From contig JAOZVV010000016.1 of NCBI GenBank assembly GCA_025869365.1, positions 1-64,000 of the forward strand: DNA of 64,000 nucleotides, read 5' to 3'. A model generated the notes under the pieces. The model saw nothing but the letters and a program-made list of their open reading frames with translations. It had not been told where the DNA came from and searched no databases. Source of the stretch: Pseudonocardia sp. (GTDB taxonomy: Bacteria > Actinomycetota > Actinomycetes > Mycobacteriales > Pseudonocardiaceae). Positions within the stretch are counted from its first letter, which is position 1, and every line of letters begins with the position of its first letter. A program made the translations under genes and the position numbers. Shown here piece after piece: positions 39,864 to 49,203 of the stretch.

Positions 39864-41593
39864 GGGCCCACCTCCGGGGCGACGTCGTCCGGGGTCCGGA
39901 CGGAGTGCAGGTGCCGGCCCACCGCGACCGGGTCCGGGGCGGTCGGCACGCCGGGGGCGCGGACCACGAGGACCGCGATGTCGTCGTGCGCACCGGAGGA
40001 CAGCCAGCGCACGGCGTGCTGCTCGATCCGCTCCGCGATCGCCTGGGCGGGCATCAGGTGCCCGTCCACGAGCAGCTGCGCCAGACGCTCCTCGCCGAGG
40101 ACCTCGAGGCCGTCCGTGCCGCCGCGGGCCTCGACGACGCCGTCGGTGTAGAGGACGCAGGACTCACCGGGCGCCAGGTCCACGGTGCACGCCTCGAACC
40201 GGGCCGCCGGCACCGCGCCGACGAGCATCCCGCCGATCTCGATCTCCTCGACGCCGTCGCGGCGCAGCACCAGCGGCGGGAGGTGGCCGCCCCCGGCCAG
40301 CTGCAGCCGCACCCCGCCGTCGTCGCGCGGCGTGGCGCTGCCGAGCACCATCGTGGCGAAGGCGGGGGCCGCGTCGGGGTCCGAGCCGTCCAGCATCGTG
40401 TCGTTGAGCAGGCGCAACAGGGCGACGGGATCGCGTTCGACCCGGCGCAGCGCCTGCACCGAGTGCCGCAGCCGGCCGGTGCTGACCGCCGCGTGCACGC
40501 CCTTCCCGCAGACGTCCCCGAGCACGAACGTCGCGGAGCCGCCTGCCGGGTCCACGTGCACGTCGTAGAAGTCCCCGCCGATCAGCAGGCCCTCCTCGGC
40601 GGGCCGGTACGCGGCGCCGAAGGTCATCCCGCGGACCTCGGGCAGCTCGGGCTGCTGCAGGCTGCGCTTGAGGACCGCGGCCGTGCCCGCCTGCGCGGCG
40701 TAGAGCGCGGCGGCCGCCAGGGCGAGCCCGGCGCGCTGGGAGAACTCCTCGGTCAGGGCCGTGTCGACGACGTCCGCCATGACCTCGTCGACCTCGCGGC
40801 GCAGCAGGACCAGCGCCCCGGCGGGGTGCCCGTTCCCGGGCAGCGTGACGATCGCCGCGGCGGCGGCGGAGCCCAGCCGCGCCGCCCACGGCTGCCCCGC
40901 GAGGTCCTCGGCCAGCATCGGCCGCGATCCGGTGGCGGCGCCGGCGAGCGCGTCCCGCAGCTCCTGCGGCATCGCGGCGAGATCCGCGGACCCGGTCCAC
41001 GGACGCGCCTCCCGGGCGCAGGCGAACCACTCGGACTCCCCTGCCCGGCCGGGCAGGACGACGACCGCCCCGTCCGCGAGCCGCTCGGACGCGAGCTCGA
41101 CGACCGCCTTGGCCGTGCGCCCCGGGTGCAGGGACAGGCCGAGCCGGCGGCTGGCGGCGGCGAGGAAGCGCGAGCGGGCCCGTTCGGCCAGGAGGGTGTC
41201 CAGGCGCTGGTGGGCGTCGGTGACGTCCGTGACGTGCCAGGCGAGCCACCCGTCGGCCAGCTCCTGGCGGCGGGCGGTGAGCCGGCGCCCGCCGAGGGTC
41301 AGCTCGGGGTCCCGGGGCCCGGCCGCCAGGGCCGCGAGCTCGGGCGGGAGGAGCTCGCCCACCCGCACCCCGGGGAGCATCCGCAGGGCGGCCTCGTTCG
41401 CCGAGCGGACGATCCCGCCCGGGTCGCGCGCGAGCATCCCGGTGGCCGAGCCGTCGAGCAGGCGCCCGGCCAGGGAGCGGTCCCGCTCCGGTGCGGCTGG
41501 GGCGGACGGCACGGCGGACGGGGCGTCGACGACCCCACCGCCGAGGTCCGCCCCGGCACGTCCGATGTCCGCGTCCTTGCTCGAGATGACCAA
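39860..41593 (-). CDS. PAS/GAF-containing PP2C (SpoIIE/RsbU) phosphatase
   Basis: About 577 residues. An N-terminal PAS-like domain (GRLLDGSATGMLARDPGGIV, RSANEAALRMLPG), a GAF-like domain in the middle (FLAAASRRLGLSLHPG onward), then a PP2C phosphatase domain in the last 230 residues with metal-binding GGDFYDVH, LGDVCGKGVHAAV, YTDGVVEARG and SGAHDDIAVLV. It would dephosphorylate a STAS antagonist, probably the one at 38497. The start is unclear: a TTG at 41593 has GGAAGGG in front; longer starts reach 41698. The stop overlaps the B12-protein start as GTGA. Confidence 0.88.
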   Translation of the reverse strand: MVISSKDADIGRAGADLGGGVVDAPSAVPSAPAAPERDRSLAGRLLDGSATGMLARDPGGIVRSANEAALRMLPGVRVGELLPPELAALAAGPRDPELTLGGRRLTARRQELADGWLAWHVTDVTDAHQRLDTLLAERARSRFLAAASRRLGLSLHPGRTAKAVVELASERLADGAVVVLPGRAGESEWFACAREARPWTGSADLAAMPQELRDALAGAATGSRPMLAEDLAGQPWAARLGSAAAAAIVTLPGNGHPAGALVLLRREVDEVMADVVDTALTEEFSQRAGLALAAAALYAAQAGTAAVLKRSLQQPELPEVRGMTFGAAYRPAEEGLLIGGDFYDVHVDPAGGSATFVLGDVCGKGVHAAVSTGRLRHSVQALRRVERDPVALLRLLNDTMLDGSDPDAAPAFATMVLGSATPRDDGGVRLQLAGGGHLPPLVLRRDGVEEIEIGGMLVGAVPAARFEACTVDLAPGESCVLYTDGVVEARGGTDGLEVLGEERLAQLLVDGHLMPAQAIAERIEQHAVRWLSSGAHDDIAVLVVRAPGVPTAPDPVAVGRHLHSVRTPDDVAPEVGP

Positions 41594-41784
41594 CGGTGCC
41601 CTTCCGGTCCGGATGCGTCCGCCGTCCCGGCGCACCTCGCTCGCTCCGCCCGAGATTACCGACTCCGCGTCCGGGTGCATCTCGTGGCGGAGCCCCACAG
41701 CCGGCTCGTGGGACCCTGACCAGCGCGAACTCCGGCGGGAGCACCGTACGGACCGTTCGTCGCGAACCCGTACGCTGGGCGGCG

Positions 41785-42738
41785 ATGAGGCGCAAGCTCC
41801 GCTCGCCCCTGCCGCAGCGGCACGGGCTGGACCCGGTCCGGCTGCGGACCCCCGACGACGGCCCGTGGGCCACCATGCGCGAGCACCTCGTCGAGCGGCT
41901 GCCGCGGGTGGATCCCGCCCGGATCGACGAGATGCTCCGCGAGGAACGGATCGTGGACCTCACCGGGCCGCTCGCCGTCGACGCCCCGTTCGTGCCTCGC
42001 TCGTTCCTCTGGTTCCACCGGGACCTGCCCGTCGAGGCGCCCGTGCCGTTCGAGATCGGGATCGTGCACCGGGACGAGCACCTGCTCGTCGTGGACAAGC
42101 CGCATTTCCTCGCGACGATCCCGCGCGGGCGCCACGTCGTGGAGACGGCGCTGGTGCGGCTGCGGCGCGATCTGGGGCTGCCGACGCTGAGCCCCGCGCA
42201 CCGGCTGGACCGGGTGACGGCCGGACTCGTGCTGTTCGTGATCACCCCCGAGCTGCGGGGCCGCTACCAGACGCTGTTCCGGGACCGGCTCGTCCGCAAG
42301 ACCTACGAGGCCGTCGCGCCGTACCGCCCGGAGCTTGAGCTGCCCCGCACCGTGCGCAGCCGGATCGTGAAGGAGCGCGGCGTGATCCGGGCGCAGGAGC
42401 TGCCCGGCGAGGTCAACGCCGTGACGCGCGTCGAGCTCGTCGACCACGCGGGCGGGCTCGGCCGTTACCTGTTGCACCCGCTGACCGGGCGCACCCACCA
42501 GCTGCGGCTGCACCTGTGCTCGCTGGGCATCCCGATCCTCGGCGACGACCTCTACCCGGATCTGCGGGACACCCCGTTGGACGACTACCGCAGCCCGTTG
42601 CAGCTCCTGGCCCGCACACTGGAGTTCACCGACCCGCTCAGCGGCGAGGAGCGGCGGTTCACCAGCGGGCTGCGGCTGCGGGCGTGGGAGCCGGACGGTC
42701 GGACCGCCGATCCGGACGGTACCTGCGCGCGATCCTGA
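41785..42738 (+). CDS. RluA family pseudouridine synthase
   Basis: A 317-residue RNA pseudouridine synthase. Catalytic Asp lies in AHRLDRVTAGLVLF; KTYEAVAP, the PLTGRTHQLRLHL segment and GDDLYPD are standard RluA blocks. The N-terminal 80 residues replace the S4 domain with an actinobacterial-type segment (VERLPRVDPARIDEMLREERIVD), so target RNA cannot be told. ATG at 41785. Divergent from the PP2C operon; the 190 bases between hold no other gene. Confidence 0.9.
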   Translation: MRRKLRSPLPQRHGLDPVRLRTPDDGPWATMREHLVERLPRVDPARIDEMLREERIVDLTGPLAVDAPFVPRSFLWFHRDLPVEAPVPFEIGIVHRDEHLLVVDKPHFLATIPRGRHVVETALVRLRRDLGLPTLSPAHRLDRVTAGLVLFVITPELRGRYQTLFRDRLVRKTYEAVAPYRPELELPRTVRSRIVKERGVIRAQELPGEVNAVTRVELVDHAGGLGRYLLHPLTGRTHQLRLHLCSLGIPILGDDLYPDLRDTPLDDYRSPLQLLARTLEFTDPLSGEERRFTSGLRLRAWEPDGRTADPDGTCARS

Positions 42739-42991
42739 AAGACCGCATGGCATTCGGAGCAGAGTTCGCGGCGGTCGGACGTAGGGCGCACCGCTCGGCG
42801 CGCACGACCGGTCACGCAGCGTGTGGGGCCCTCAGCTTCGCAACGCGGGCCCGCGATCTTCCTACGGTTCTGCGTCGGGGCCCGCGGCGAGCGCAACGCC
42901 CCCCGCCGCAGGTCGCGGGCCCCGATTCCCACCCTCGACGCAGGATCCCCAGCCTGTGCCGGGGTCGCTCCCCAGCGACAAGGACACCACG

Positions 42992-43636
42992 ATGACCAGC
43001 TCGAACCCGCCGGACGACCGTCCGGACCCTTCCCGCGCGCTCCGCCCCACCCCCGGTGGCACGCGCCCGACCACCCGTCGCGGTCCCCGCTCGGCCCGGC
43101 TGCTCGGCACCGGCTTCGCCGTCGGTGCGCTGCTGCTGGCGACCGCGTGCGGCACCGGCGGCTACGTCGACGCCAAGGACGCGCTGCCGGCCGGCGGAGC
43201 CTCCGCGGCGGGCGCGCTGACCGTCGACCCGACCGGCGGGCTCGGCGCCGCGATCACCTCCGTGGGCACCGTCGCGACCAGCGACGGCTTCACCCTCTAC
43301 CGCTACGCGAAGGACACGGCGAACCCGTCGGCGGCCACCTGCACCGGGGCCTGCGCCACGGCGTGGCCCCCGGTCCTCGGCGACGGCGTCCCGGCCCTGC
43401 AGGGCGTCCCGGCGAACCTGGTGGGCACGGTCGGCCGCCCGGACGGCAGCCAGCAGCTCACCCTCGGCGGCTGGCCGCTGTACCGCTTCGCCAAGGACAG
43501 CGCACCCGGCGACGTCAGGGGCGAGGGGGTGGGCGGGACCTGGCAGGCGGTCGGCGTGGACGGCAAGCCCGCCGCCACCGCCCATGCCGGCGGCGCCCAC
43601 CTGACGACCGCGCCGGACGGCTTCCTCACCAGGTAG
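42992..43636 (+). CDS. Secreted-repeat (PF03640-type) lipoprotein
   Basis: A 214-residue exported protein. A basic N-terminus and hydrophobic segment lead to the lipobox LLATAC, so Cys at about residue 52 would be lipidated and the protein anchored outside the membrane. Two copies of the actinobacterial secreted repeat follow: DGFTLYRYAKDTANPSAATC with TAWPPV, and LGGWPLYRFAKDSAPGDVRG with GTWQAV. Function of these repeats is unknown (often next to cytochrome or redox genes). ATG at 42992. The 253 bases before it hold no gene that I can support and probably contain its promoter. Confidence 0.88.
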   Translation: MTSSNPPDDRPDPSRALRPTPGGTRPTTRRGPRSARLLGTGFAVGALLLATACGTGGYVDAKDALPAGGASAAGALTVDPTGGLGAAITSVGTVATSDGFTLYRYAKDTANPSAATCTGACATAWPPVLGDGVPALQGVPANLVGTVGRPDGSQQLTLGGWPLYRFAKDSAPGDVRGEGVGGTWQAVGVDGKPAATAHAGGAHLTTAPDGFLTR

Positions 43637-43672
43637 CTGTTCGATCGTCCGTTCAGGAACTACGGTCAGGGC

Positions 43673-45430
43673 ATGCGCGCGGTGCGGATCGGCAACTTCT
43701 CGGGATATCTGGGCGACCGGTACACGGCGATCGACGAGGCCCTCGCCGGCGATCCGGTGGACGTCCTGATGGGCGACTACCTGGCCGAGGTCACCCTCGC
43801 CGCGCTGGCCGCGGGCGCACGGCGGCACGCCGCGGGCGGGTACGTCAGCTACTTCCTCGACCAGCTCCGGCCCCACCTCGCGACGATCGCCGAACGCGGC
43901 ATCAAGATCGTGAGCAACGCGGGCGGGTTCAACCCGGCCGGCCTGGCCACGGCGCTGCGGGCGATGATCGCCGAGGCCGGGGTGTCGCTCACGGTGGCGC
44001 ACGTCGAGGGGGACAACGTCCTCGACGAGCTCGCGACCTACCACGCCGAGGGCCACGGCATGGAGCACCTGGACACGGGCGCCCCGCTCAAGGACTGGGG
44101 CGTGGATCCGATCGCGGCCAACGCCTACCTCGGCGGGTTCGGCATCGCCGAGGCGCTGAAGGCCGGTGCGGACATCGTCGTCACCGGGCGGGTCACGGAC
44201 GCCTCGCTCACCGCGGGACCCGCGGCGTGGTGGCACGGCTGGACCCCGGACGACTTCGGCCCGCTCGCCGGCGCCGTCACCGCGGGCCACATCATCGAGT
44301 GCGGCGCCCACGCCACCGGCGGCAACTTCTCCGGCTTCCTCACCGTGCCGGGCATGGTGAAGTGCGGCTTCCCGATCGCGGAGGTCGCCGCGGACGGCAG
44401 CAGCGTGATCACCAAGCACGCCCGCGACGGCGGCATGGTCACCGTGGACACCGTCACCGCCCAGCTCGTCTACGAGATCCAGGGTCCGCGCTACCTCAAC
44501 CCGGACGCGACGGTGCACCTGGACACCGTGACCCTCACCCAGGTCGGGAAGGACCGGGTCGCGATCGCGCCGGTGACGGGCTCCGCTCCCCCGCCGACGG
44601 CCAAGATCGCGGTGTTCGCGCGGATCGGCTACGAGATCTCGCAGATGCTGTTCTGCACCGCCCCGAACGTCACCGAGAAGGCAGCGCTGCTGCGGGACCA
44701 GCTGCGCGCCCAGCTCGAGGGCCACGTCGACGAGCTGGACGTGACGGCCCTCGGGGTGGCCGCGGAGAACCCTGCCTCCCAGTCCGAGGCGACGGTCGGG
44801 ATCCGGGTGATGGCCACCGCGCGCGATCCCGAGCCGCTGCGCCGCTTCCCCGCCGCGGTGGGCAGCCTCTACCTGCAGGGCTTCCCGGGCTTCTTCCACG
44901 ACGGGCACGCGCAGCGGGTGAGCGAACCGTGGGCGCGGATCGACTACTGGCCCGCGCTGCTGCCGGCCGAGCTCGTGCCGCACCGGGCCGTGCTGGAGGA
45001 CGGGACGGTGCTGGAGGCCCCGGTGCCGTCGTCCACGTCCGCCGAGCCGCAGCCGGTCCAGCCCGAGCCGCCGGCGCCGCCGTCGGTGGGTGGGAGGCAG
45101 GTCCCGCTCGGGACACTCGCCTACGCCCGCAGCGGGGACAAGGGCGGGAACTCCAACATCGGGATCTGGGTGCCGGACCCCGGGGCCTGGGAGTGGCTGC
45201 GCACGACCCTGTCCACCGAGGGGATCCGCGCGCTGATCCCGGAGGCGAAGGGCTGCGAGATCACCCGGCACGAGTTCCCGCACCTGCGGGCGGTGCACGT
45301 GGTGCTGAAGGGCCTGCTCGGGACGGGCGGCTCGTCGAACCTGCGGGTGGACCAGATGGGGAAGTCCGTGTGCGAGTACGTCCGGGCGAAGCACGTCACC
45401 GTGCCGGAGGAGCTCCTCACGGGAGCCTGA
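43673..45430 (+). CDS. AtuA family (DUF1446) acyclic terpene utilisation-like protein
   Basis: A 585-residue protein with the conserved DUF1446 core: RIGNFSGYLGDRYTAIDE, DVLMGDYLAEVTLAAL, IVSNAGGFNPAGLA and IVVTGRVTDASLTAGPAAWW, followed after a Pro/Ala linker (about residues 440-475) by the C-terminal AtuA-like ferredoxin-fold domain (LAYARSGDKGGNSNIGIW). Family members function in terpenoid (citronellol) or leucine-type acyl-CoA catabolism, but the biochemical role of AtuA is unproved. Here it stands beside a P450 gene with only 11 bases between stops, and none of the other atu genes is present. Confidence 0.88.
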   Translation: MRAVRIGNFSGYLGDRYTAIDEALAGDPVDVLMGDYLAEVTLAALAAGARRHAAGGYVSYFLDQLRPHLATIAERGIKIVSNAGGFNPAGLATALRAMIAEAGVSLTVAHVEGDNVLDELATYHAEGHGMEHLDTGAPLKDWGVDPIAANAYLGGFGIAEALKAGADIVVTGRVTDASLTAGPAAWWHGWTPDDFGPLAGAVTAGHIIECGAHATGGNFSGFLTVPGMVKCGFPIAEVAADGSSVITKHARDGGMVTVDTVTAQLVYEIQGPRYLNPDATVHLDTVTLTQVGKDRVAIAPVTGSAPPPTAKIAVFARIGYEISQMLFCTAPNVTEKAALLRDQLRAQLEGHVDELDVTALGVAAENPASQSEATVGIRVMATARDPEPLRRFPAAVGSLYLQGFPGFFHDGHAQRVSEPWARIDYWPALLPAELVPHRAVLEDGTVLEAPVPSSTSAEPQPVQPEPPAPPSVGGRQVPLGTLAYARSGDKGGNSNIGIWVPDPGAWEWLRTTLSTEGIRALIPEAKGCEITRHEFPHLRAVHVVLKGLLGTGGSSNLRVDQMGKSVCEYVRAKHVTVPEELLTGA

Positions 45431-45441
45431 CGGGCCGAGGC

Positions 45442-46677
45442 TCAGGGCCGCACGCGCACCGGCAGGCTCGTGAGGCCCCGGATGAGCGTGCTGCTCCGCC
45501 AGCCCAGGGTCTGCGGCTCGGCCGCCAGGGCCAGGTCCGGGAAGCGGTCCAGGAGGGTGCGGAAGGCGATCTCGCCCTCCAGCCGGGCCAGCGGCGCGCC
45601 CAGGCAGTGATGGATCCCGTAGCCGAAGGCGACGTGCTGGCCGGTGTCTCGGTGCAGGTCCAGCGTGTCCGGCTCCGGGTAGCGCCCGGCGTCCCGGTTC
45701 GCCGCGCTCAGGGCCACCATCACGACCTCACCGGCGGGGATCTGGGTGCCGGCGATCGTCACCGGCTCGGTGGTGTGCCGCAGGGTCGCGAGGTTCACCG
45801 GGCCGTCGAAGCGCAGGAACTCCTCGACGGCGGCCGGGGTCAGCGACATGTCCGCGCGCAGCTCGGCGAGCTGGTCCGGATGGGTGAGCAGGGCGAGGAC
45901 GCCGTTCCCGATCAGGTTCACCGTCGTCTCGTGCCCCGCGACGAGCAGCAGGAACGCCATCGACGTCGCCTCCCGCGGCGACAGCCGGTCCGCGTCCTCC
46001 GACGCCTGCACGATCGCCGAGAGCATGTCCTCCCCCGGGTTCGCCGCCTTGTCCGCGACGAGCCGGCCGAGGAACTCCGCCATCGCCGCCGCGGCCGCGC
46101 CCCGCGCCTCCGCGGACCCGGCCGAGAGCAGGGTGTTCGACCACTCCCGGAACGCGTCCCGCTCCCCGTCCGGCACCCCGAGCAGCTCGCAGATCACGGT
46201 CATCGGCAGCGGGAACGCGTAGGTGTCCAGCAGGTCGACGGTCCCGTCGCCGGCCGCCGCGCGCGCCTCGACGTCGTCCGCCAGCGCGTCCGCGATCGCC
46301 TGGATCCGCGGGCGCATCCGGCTGATCGCCCGGACGGTGAACGCCCGGCTGACGAGCTTGCGCAGCCGGGTGTGGTCGGGCGGGTCCGTGTTGAGCATGT
46401 GCCCGGCCAGGGAGTCCGCGAACTGCGCGCGCTGCTCGGGGGCGACGGAGTGGCGCTCCAGCAGCGAGAGGAACCGCGAGCCGTCCTTGGACAGGCGCGC
46501 GTCGTTCAGCGCCTCGCGGGCGTCCTCGTAGCGGGTGACCAGCCAGACGCGCAGGCCCAGCGGCGTCACCGCGCGGGCGACCGGCTTCTCCTGCCGCAGG
46601 ATCCGGTAGAGGGCGTGCGGATCGGTGAGGAAGTCCTCGCCGAGGTCCAGCGGTTCGGTCGTGGCGGTGCTCGTCAT
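45442..46677 (-). CDS. Cytochrome P450 (CYP107/CYP105-like)
   Basis: A 411-residue soluble bacterial P450. I-helix LLVAGHETTVNLI with the acid-Thr pair, K-helix EEFLRFDGPV (ExxR), and haem loop FGYGIHHCLGAPLARLE with thiolate Cys358. Length and motifs fit class I actinobacterial P450s such as CYP107, which hydroxylate small natural products or xenobiotics; no ferredoxin gene adjoins. ATG at 46677, with a longer frame upstream that is unlikely. It lies downstream of pxpC on the same strand after 205 bases that include a 15-base triple repeat, so its own promoter is likely. Confidence 0.95.
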   Translation of the reverse strand: MTSTATTEPLDLGEDFLTDPHALYRILRQEKPVARAVTPLGLRVWLVTRYEDAREALNDARLSKDGSRFLSLLERHSVAPEQRAQFADSLAGHMLNTDPPDHTRLRKLVSRAFTVRAISRMRPRIQAIADALADDVEARAAAGDGTVDLLDTYAFPLPMTVICELLGVPDGERDAFREWSNTLLSAGSAEARGAAAAAMAEFLGRLVADKAANPGEDMLSAIVQASEDADRLSPREATSMAFLLLVAGHETTVNLIGNGVLALLTHPDQLAELRADMSLTPAAVEEFLRFDGPVNLATLRHTTEPVTIAGTQIPAGEVVMVALSAANRDAGRYPEPDTLDLHRDTGQHVAFGYGIHHCLGAPLARLEGEIAFRTLLDRFPDLALAAEPQTLGWRSSTLIRGLTSLPVRVRP

Positions 46678-46840
46678 GCGCGGGCTCCTCGCGTCGTCCG
46701 GCCCACACCCCGCGGCGGGCTCGTCCGCCACGGTAGGCCCGGACCCGCTGAGCGCCTCTCAGCTCGGACGAATCCGGCTCGCGCCCCTCACGGATCCACC
46801 CGGTACCGCGCGCCCCGGGCGGGCAGGTCACCCGGGGTCG

Positions 46841-46885
46841 GGGCAGGCGGGTTCAGGGCAGGCGGGTTCAGGGCAGGCGGGTTCA
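46841..46885. repeat. Three perfect tandem copies of a 15-base unit at the pxpC stop
   Basis: GGGCAGGCGGGTTCA repeats at 46841, 46856 and 46871. The third copy contains the pxpC stop codon (46883-46885 on the minus strand), so each unit carries an in-frame TGA. Looks like slippage expansion of the gene end. Confidence 0.85.
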
Positions 46886-47749
46886 GGAGACTCCGCCCAC
46901 GTAGCGGAAGCGGACGGGCTGGCCGGGCCGGACCTGCGCCGCGCGGTCCGTGTCCGCGTCGAGCACGACGGCGATCACCGGGTACCCGCCGGTCACCGGA
47001 TGGTCCGCGAGGAAGACGACGGGCGCGCCGCCCGGCGGCAGCTGCACCGCGCCCCGGCCGATGCCCTCGCTCGGCAGCGACCCCGCCCCGTCCGGGACGG
47101 CCAGCGTCCCGCCCTCGAGACGCATCCCCACCCGGTCCGTCCGCGACGACGCGGTCCACGCCACCCCGGCGAGGCCGCGCGGGTCCGCCGCGTGCTCGTC
47201 CCGCGGCCCGGCCACCACCCGGAGCGTGACGGCGCCGGCCGGCGGCGGCGCGACCGGCGCCACGTCGACCAGCGGGAACGCCTCGGGCTCGGGCCCCACC
47301 GGCAGCTCGTCGCCCTTCGCCAGCGGCGCCGGGCCGATGCCGGACAGGACGTCCGTGCTCCGCGAGCCGAGCACCGGCGGGACCTCGATCCCGCCCCGGA
47401 CGGCCAGGTAGGTCCGCAGCCCGGCGGGCGGTGTCCCCAGCCGGAGCTCCTGCCCGCGGCGCAGGAGGATCACCGCGTGGTGCCCGACCGGCCTGCCGTC
47501 GACCGTCGCCGGGGCGGCGGCGCCGGTGAGGGCGACCGTGAGCAGGGCGGCGGCGCGCACCGCGAACCCGCCCAGGACGATCTCGATCCCGGCGGCCCCC
47601 TCGGGATTCGCGACGAGCCGGTTGCCCAGCCACAGCGCCGCCCGGTCCGCGGCGCCCGAGCGCCCGACCCCGGACGCGGCGTGCCCGGGCCGGCCGAGGT
47701 CCTGCACCAGGGCCTGCGGCCCGGTGGAGAGCACCTCGAGCGCTCTCAC
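46883..47749 (-). CDS. pxpC: 5-oxoprolinase subunit C (KipA-like)
   Basis: A 288-residue KipA/AHS2 protein. The N-terminal VQDLGRPGHAASGVGRSGAADR and YLAVRGGIEVPPVLGSRSTD blocks, and the C-terminal GAPVVFLADHPVTGGYPVI with LRPGQ-like VRPGQPVRFRYV, are standard for PxpC. With PxpA and PxpB it hydrolyses 5-oxoproline to glutamate using ATP. GTG at 47749 overlaps the pxpB stop. Its stop codon lies inside a 15-base tandem repeat. Compared with the KipA-like protein at 30162 it is shorter and lacks a biotin carboxylase partner. Confidence 0.9.
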   Translation of the reverse strand: MRALEVLSTGPQALVQDLGRPGHAASGVGRSGAADRAALWLGNRLVANPEGAAGIEIVLGGFAVRAAALLTVALTGAAAPATVDGRPVGHHAVILLRRGQELRLGTPPAGLRTYLAVRGGIEVPPVLGSRSTDVLSGIGPAPLAKGDELPVGPEPEAFPLVDVAPVAPPPAGAVTLRVVAGPRDEHAADPRGLAGVAWTASSRTDRVGMRLEGGTLAVPDGAGSLPSEGIGRGAVQLPPGGAPVVFLADHPVTGGYPVIAVVLDADTDRAAQVRPGQPVRFRYVGGVS

Positions 47750-48372
47750 CTCCCCTCCACGACGAACCGCACCTCCGCGCCCGGTGTGAGCAGCGCGGGC
47801 GGGTCCCGGGCCAGGTCCCAGAGCACCGCGTCCGTGCGGCCGATCAGCTGCCAGCCACCGGGGGACGAGCGGGGGTACACCCCGCTGAACTCCCCCGCGA
47901 GGCCGACCGATCCGGCCGGGACGCTGGTCCGGGCCTCGGCCCGGCGGGCCACGGCGAGCCGCGGGTCCCCGCCGGTCAGGTAGGCGAACCCCGGTGCGAA
48001 CCCGCCGAACGCCACCCGCCAGGGCCGCCCGGTGTGGGCGGCGACCACCTCGGGCTCCGAGAGCCCAGTGAGCCGGGCGACCTCCGCGATGTCCTCCCCG
48101 TCGTAGACGACGGGGATCTCGACGCTGCCCGCCGGCGCCGCGCCCGCAGGGCCGGTCCGCACCTCCAGCCCGGCCACGGCCCGGCGGACGGACCCGAGAT
48201 CGGTCCCGGGGACCAGGACGAGCAGCACGGTCCGTGCCGCAGGGACGACGTCGAGCACTCCCGGCAGGTCCGCGGCCCGGCACGCGTCCGCGAGCACCAC
48301 GACCTCGGCGGTGTCCGCGACCTCCAGCAACAGCCCCGCGTCCCCGTACGGGAGCAGGGTGGGGGTGATCAT
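47746..48372 (-). CDS. pxpB: 5-oxoprolinase subunit B (KipI-like)
   Basis: A 208-residue KipI/AHS1 protein of normal PxpB length. The signature [36 protein letters not shown] and [11 protein letters not shown] are complete, and the N-terminal [12 protein letters not shown] is typical. It forms the PxpBC complex, which with PxpA cleaves 5-oxoproline. ATG at 48372 overlaps the pxpA stop (ATGA) and its own stop overlaps pxpC. Confidence 0.93.
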   Translation of the reverse strand: MITPTLLPYGDAGLLLEVADTAEVVVLADACRAADLPGVLDVVPAARTVLLVLVPGTDLGSVRRAVAGLEVRTGPAGAAPAGSVEIPVVYDGEDIAEVARLTGLSEPEVVAAHTGRPWRVAFGGFAPGFAYLTGGDPRLAVARRAEARTSVPAGSVGLAGEFSGVYPRSSPGGWQLIGRTDAVLWDLARDPPALLTPGAEVRFVVEGR

Positions 48373-49127
48373 GCGAAGGGCCGCAGTGACACGCCGGCGC
48401 GGTCGAGCCCGGCGCGCACCGCCGTGGCCATCGCGACGGCGCCGGGCGAGTCCCCGTGCACGCACGCGGACTCCGCACGCACCGGCACGTCCGTCCCGTC
48501 GACGGCGCGGACCACACCCTCCTCCAGCAGGCGCAGGAGGCGGGCGGTGACCTCCTCCGCGTCGTGCAGCAGGGCGCCCGGCTCGCGCCGGGAGACCAGC
48601 ACACCCTCCGGGGTGTACCCGCGGTCGACGAAGAACTCCGGCACCGCGCGCAGGCCCGCCCGCTCCGCGGCCCGCAGCAGCGCGGACCCCGGCAGGCCCA
48701 GGATCGGCAGGGCCGGGTCGTAGTCCCGGACCGCCGCGACGACCGCCGCCGCCTGTTCCTCGTGGTGCACGGTCGCGTTGTACAGCGCGCCGTGCGGCTT
48801 GACGTAGCGCACGGAGGTCCCGGTCACCCGGCACATCGCCGCGAGCGCGCCGAGCTGGTACACGACGTCGTCCGCCAGGTCCGCGGGCGGGACGTCGATG
48901 AACCGGCGGCCGAAGCCCACGAGGTCCGCGTAGGCGACCTGGGCCCCGACCACGACCCCTTTGGCCGCGGCGCCCGCGCAGGTGCGGCGCAGGGTCGACG
49001 GGTCCCCCGAATGGAATCCACAGGCCACGTTCGCGCTGGTCACCAGCCCGAGCATCGCCTCGTCGTCGCCGAGTTCCCAGCGGCCGAAGGATTCGCCGAG
49101 GTCGCTGTTGAGGTCCAGGGTGCTCAC
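48369..49127 (-). CDS. pxpA: 5-oxoprolinase subunit A (LamB/YcsF)
   Basis: A 252-residue LamB/YcsF protein with [46 protein letters not shown] and [11 protein letters not shown], the conserved active-site blocks of PxpA. GTG start at 49127. First gene of a canonical pxpA-pxpB-pxpC operon with four-base overlaps, the usual 5-oxoproline disposal system. It is the second LamB/YcsF gene in this window (the other is at 33662 beside biotin carboxylase). Confidence 0.93.
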   Translation of the reverse strand: MSTLDLNSDLGESFGRWELGDDEAMLGLVTSANVACGFHSGDPSTLRRTCAGAAAKGVVVGAQVAYADLVGFGRRFIDVPPADLADDVVYQLGALAAMCRVTGTSVRYVKPHGALYNATVHHEEQAAAVVAAVRDYDPALPILGLPGSALLRAAERAGLRAVPEFFVDRGYTPEGVLVSRREPGALLHDAEEVTARLLRLLEEGVVRAVDGTDVPVRAESACVHGDSPGAVAMATAVRAGLDRAGVSLRPFA

Positions 49128-49203
49128 CCGCCCGCGAGTAGGGATGTCCCTGCAGGATGCCCCGTCCGCCGCGCCGTCGCACGGGAGAGCCGTGGCCGGG
49201 ACC

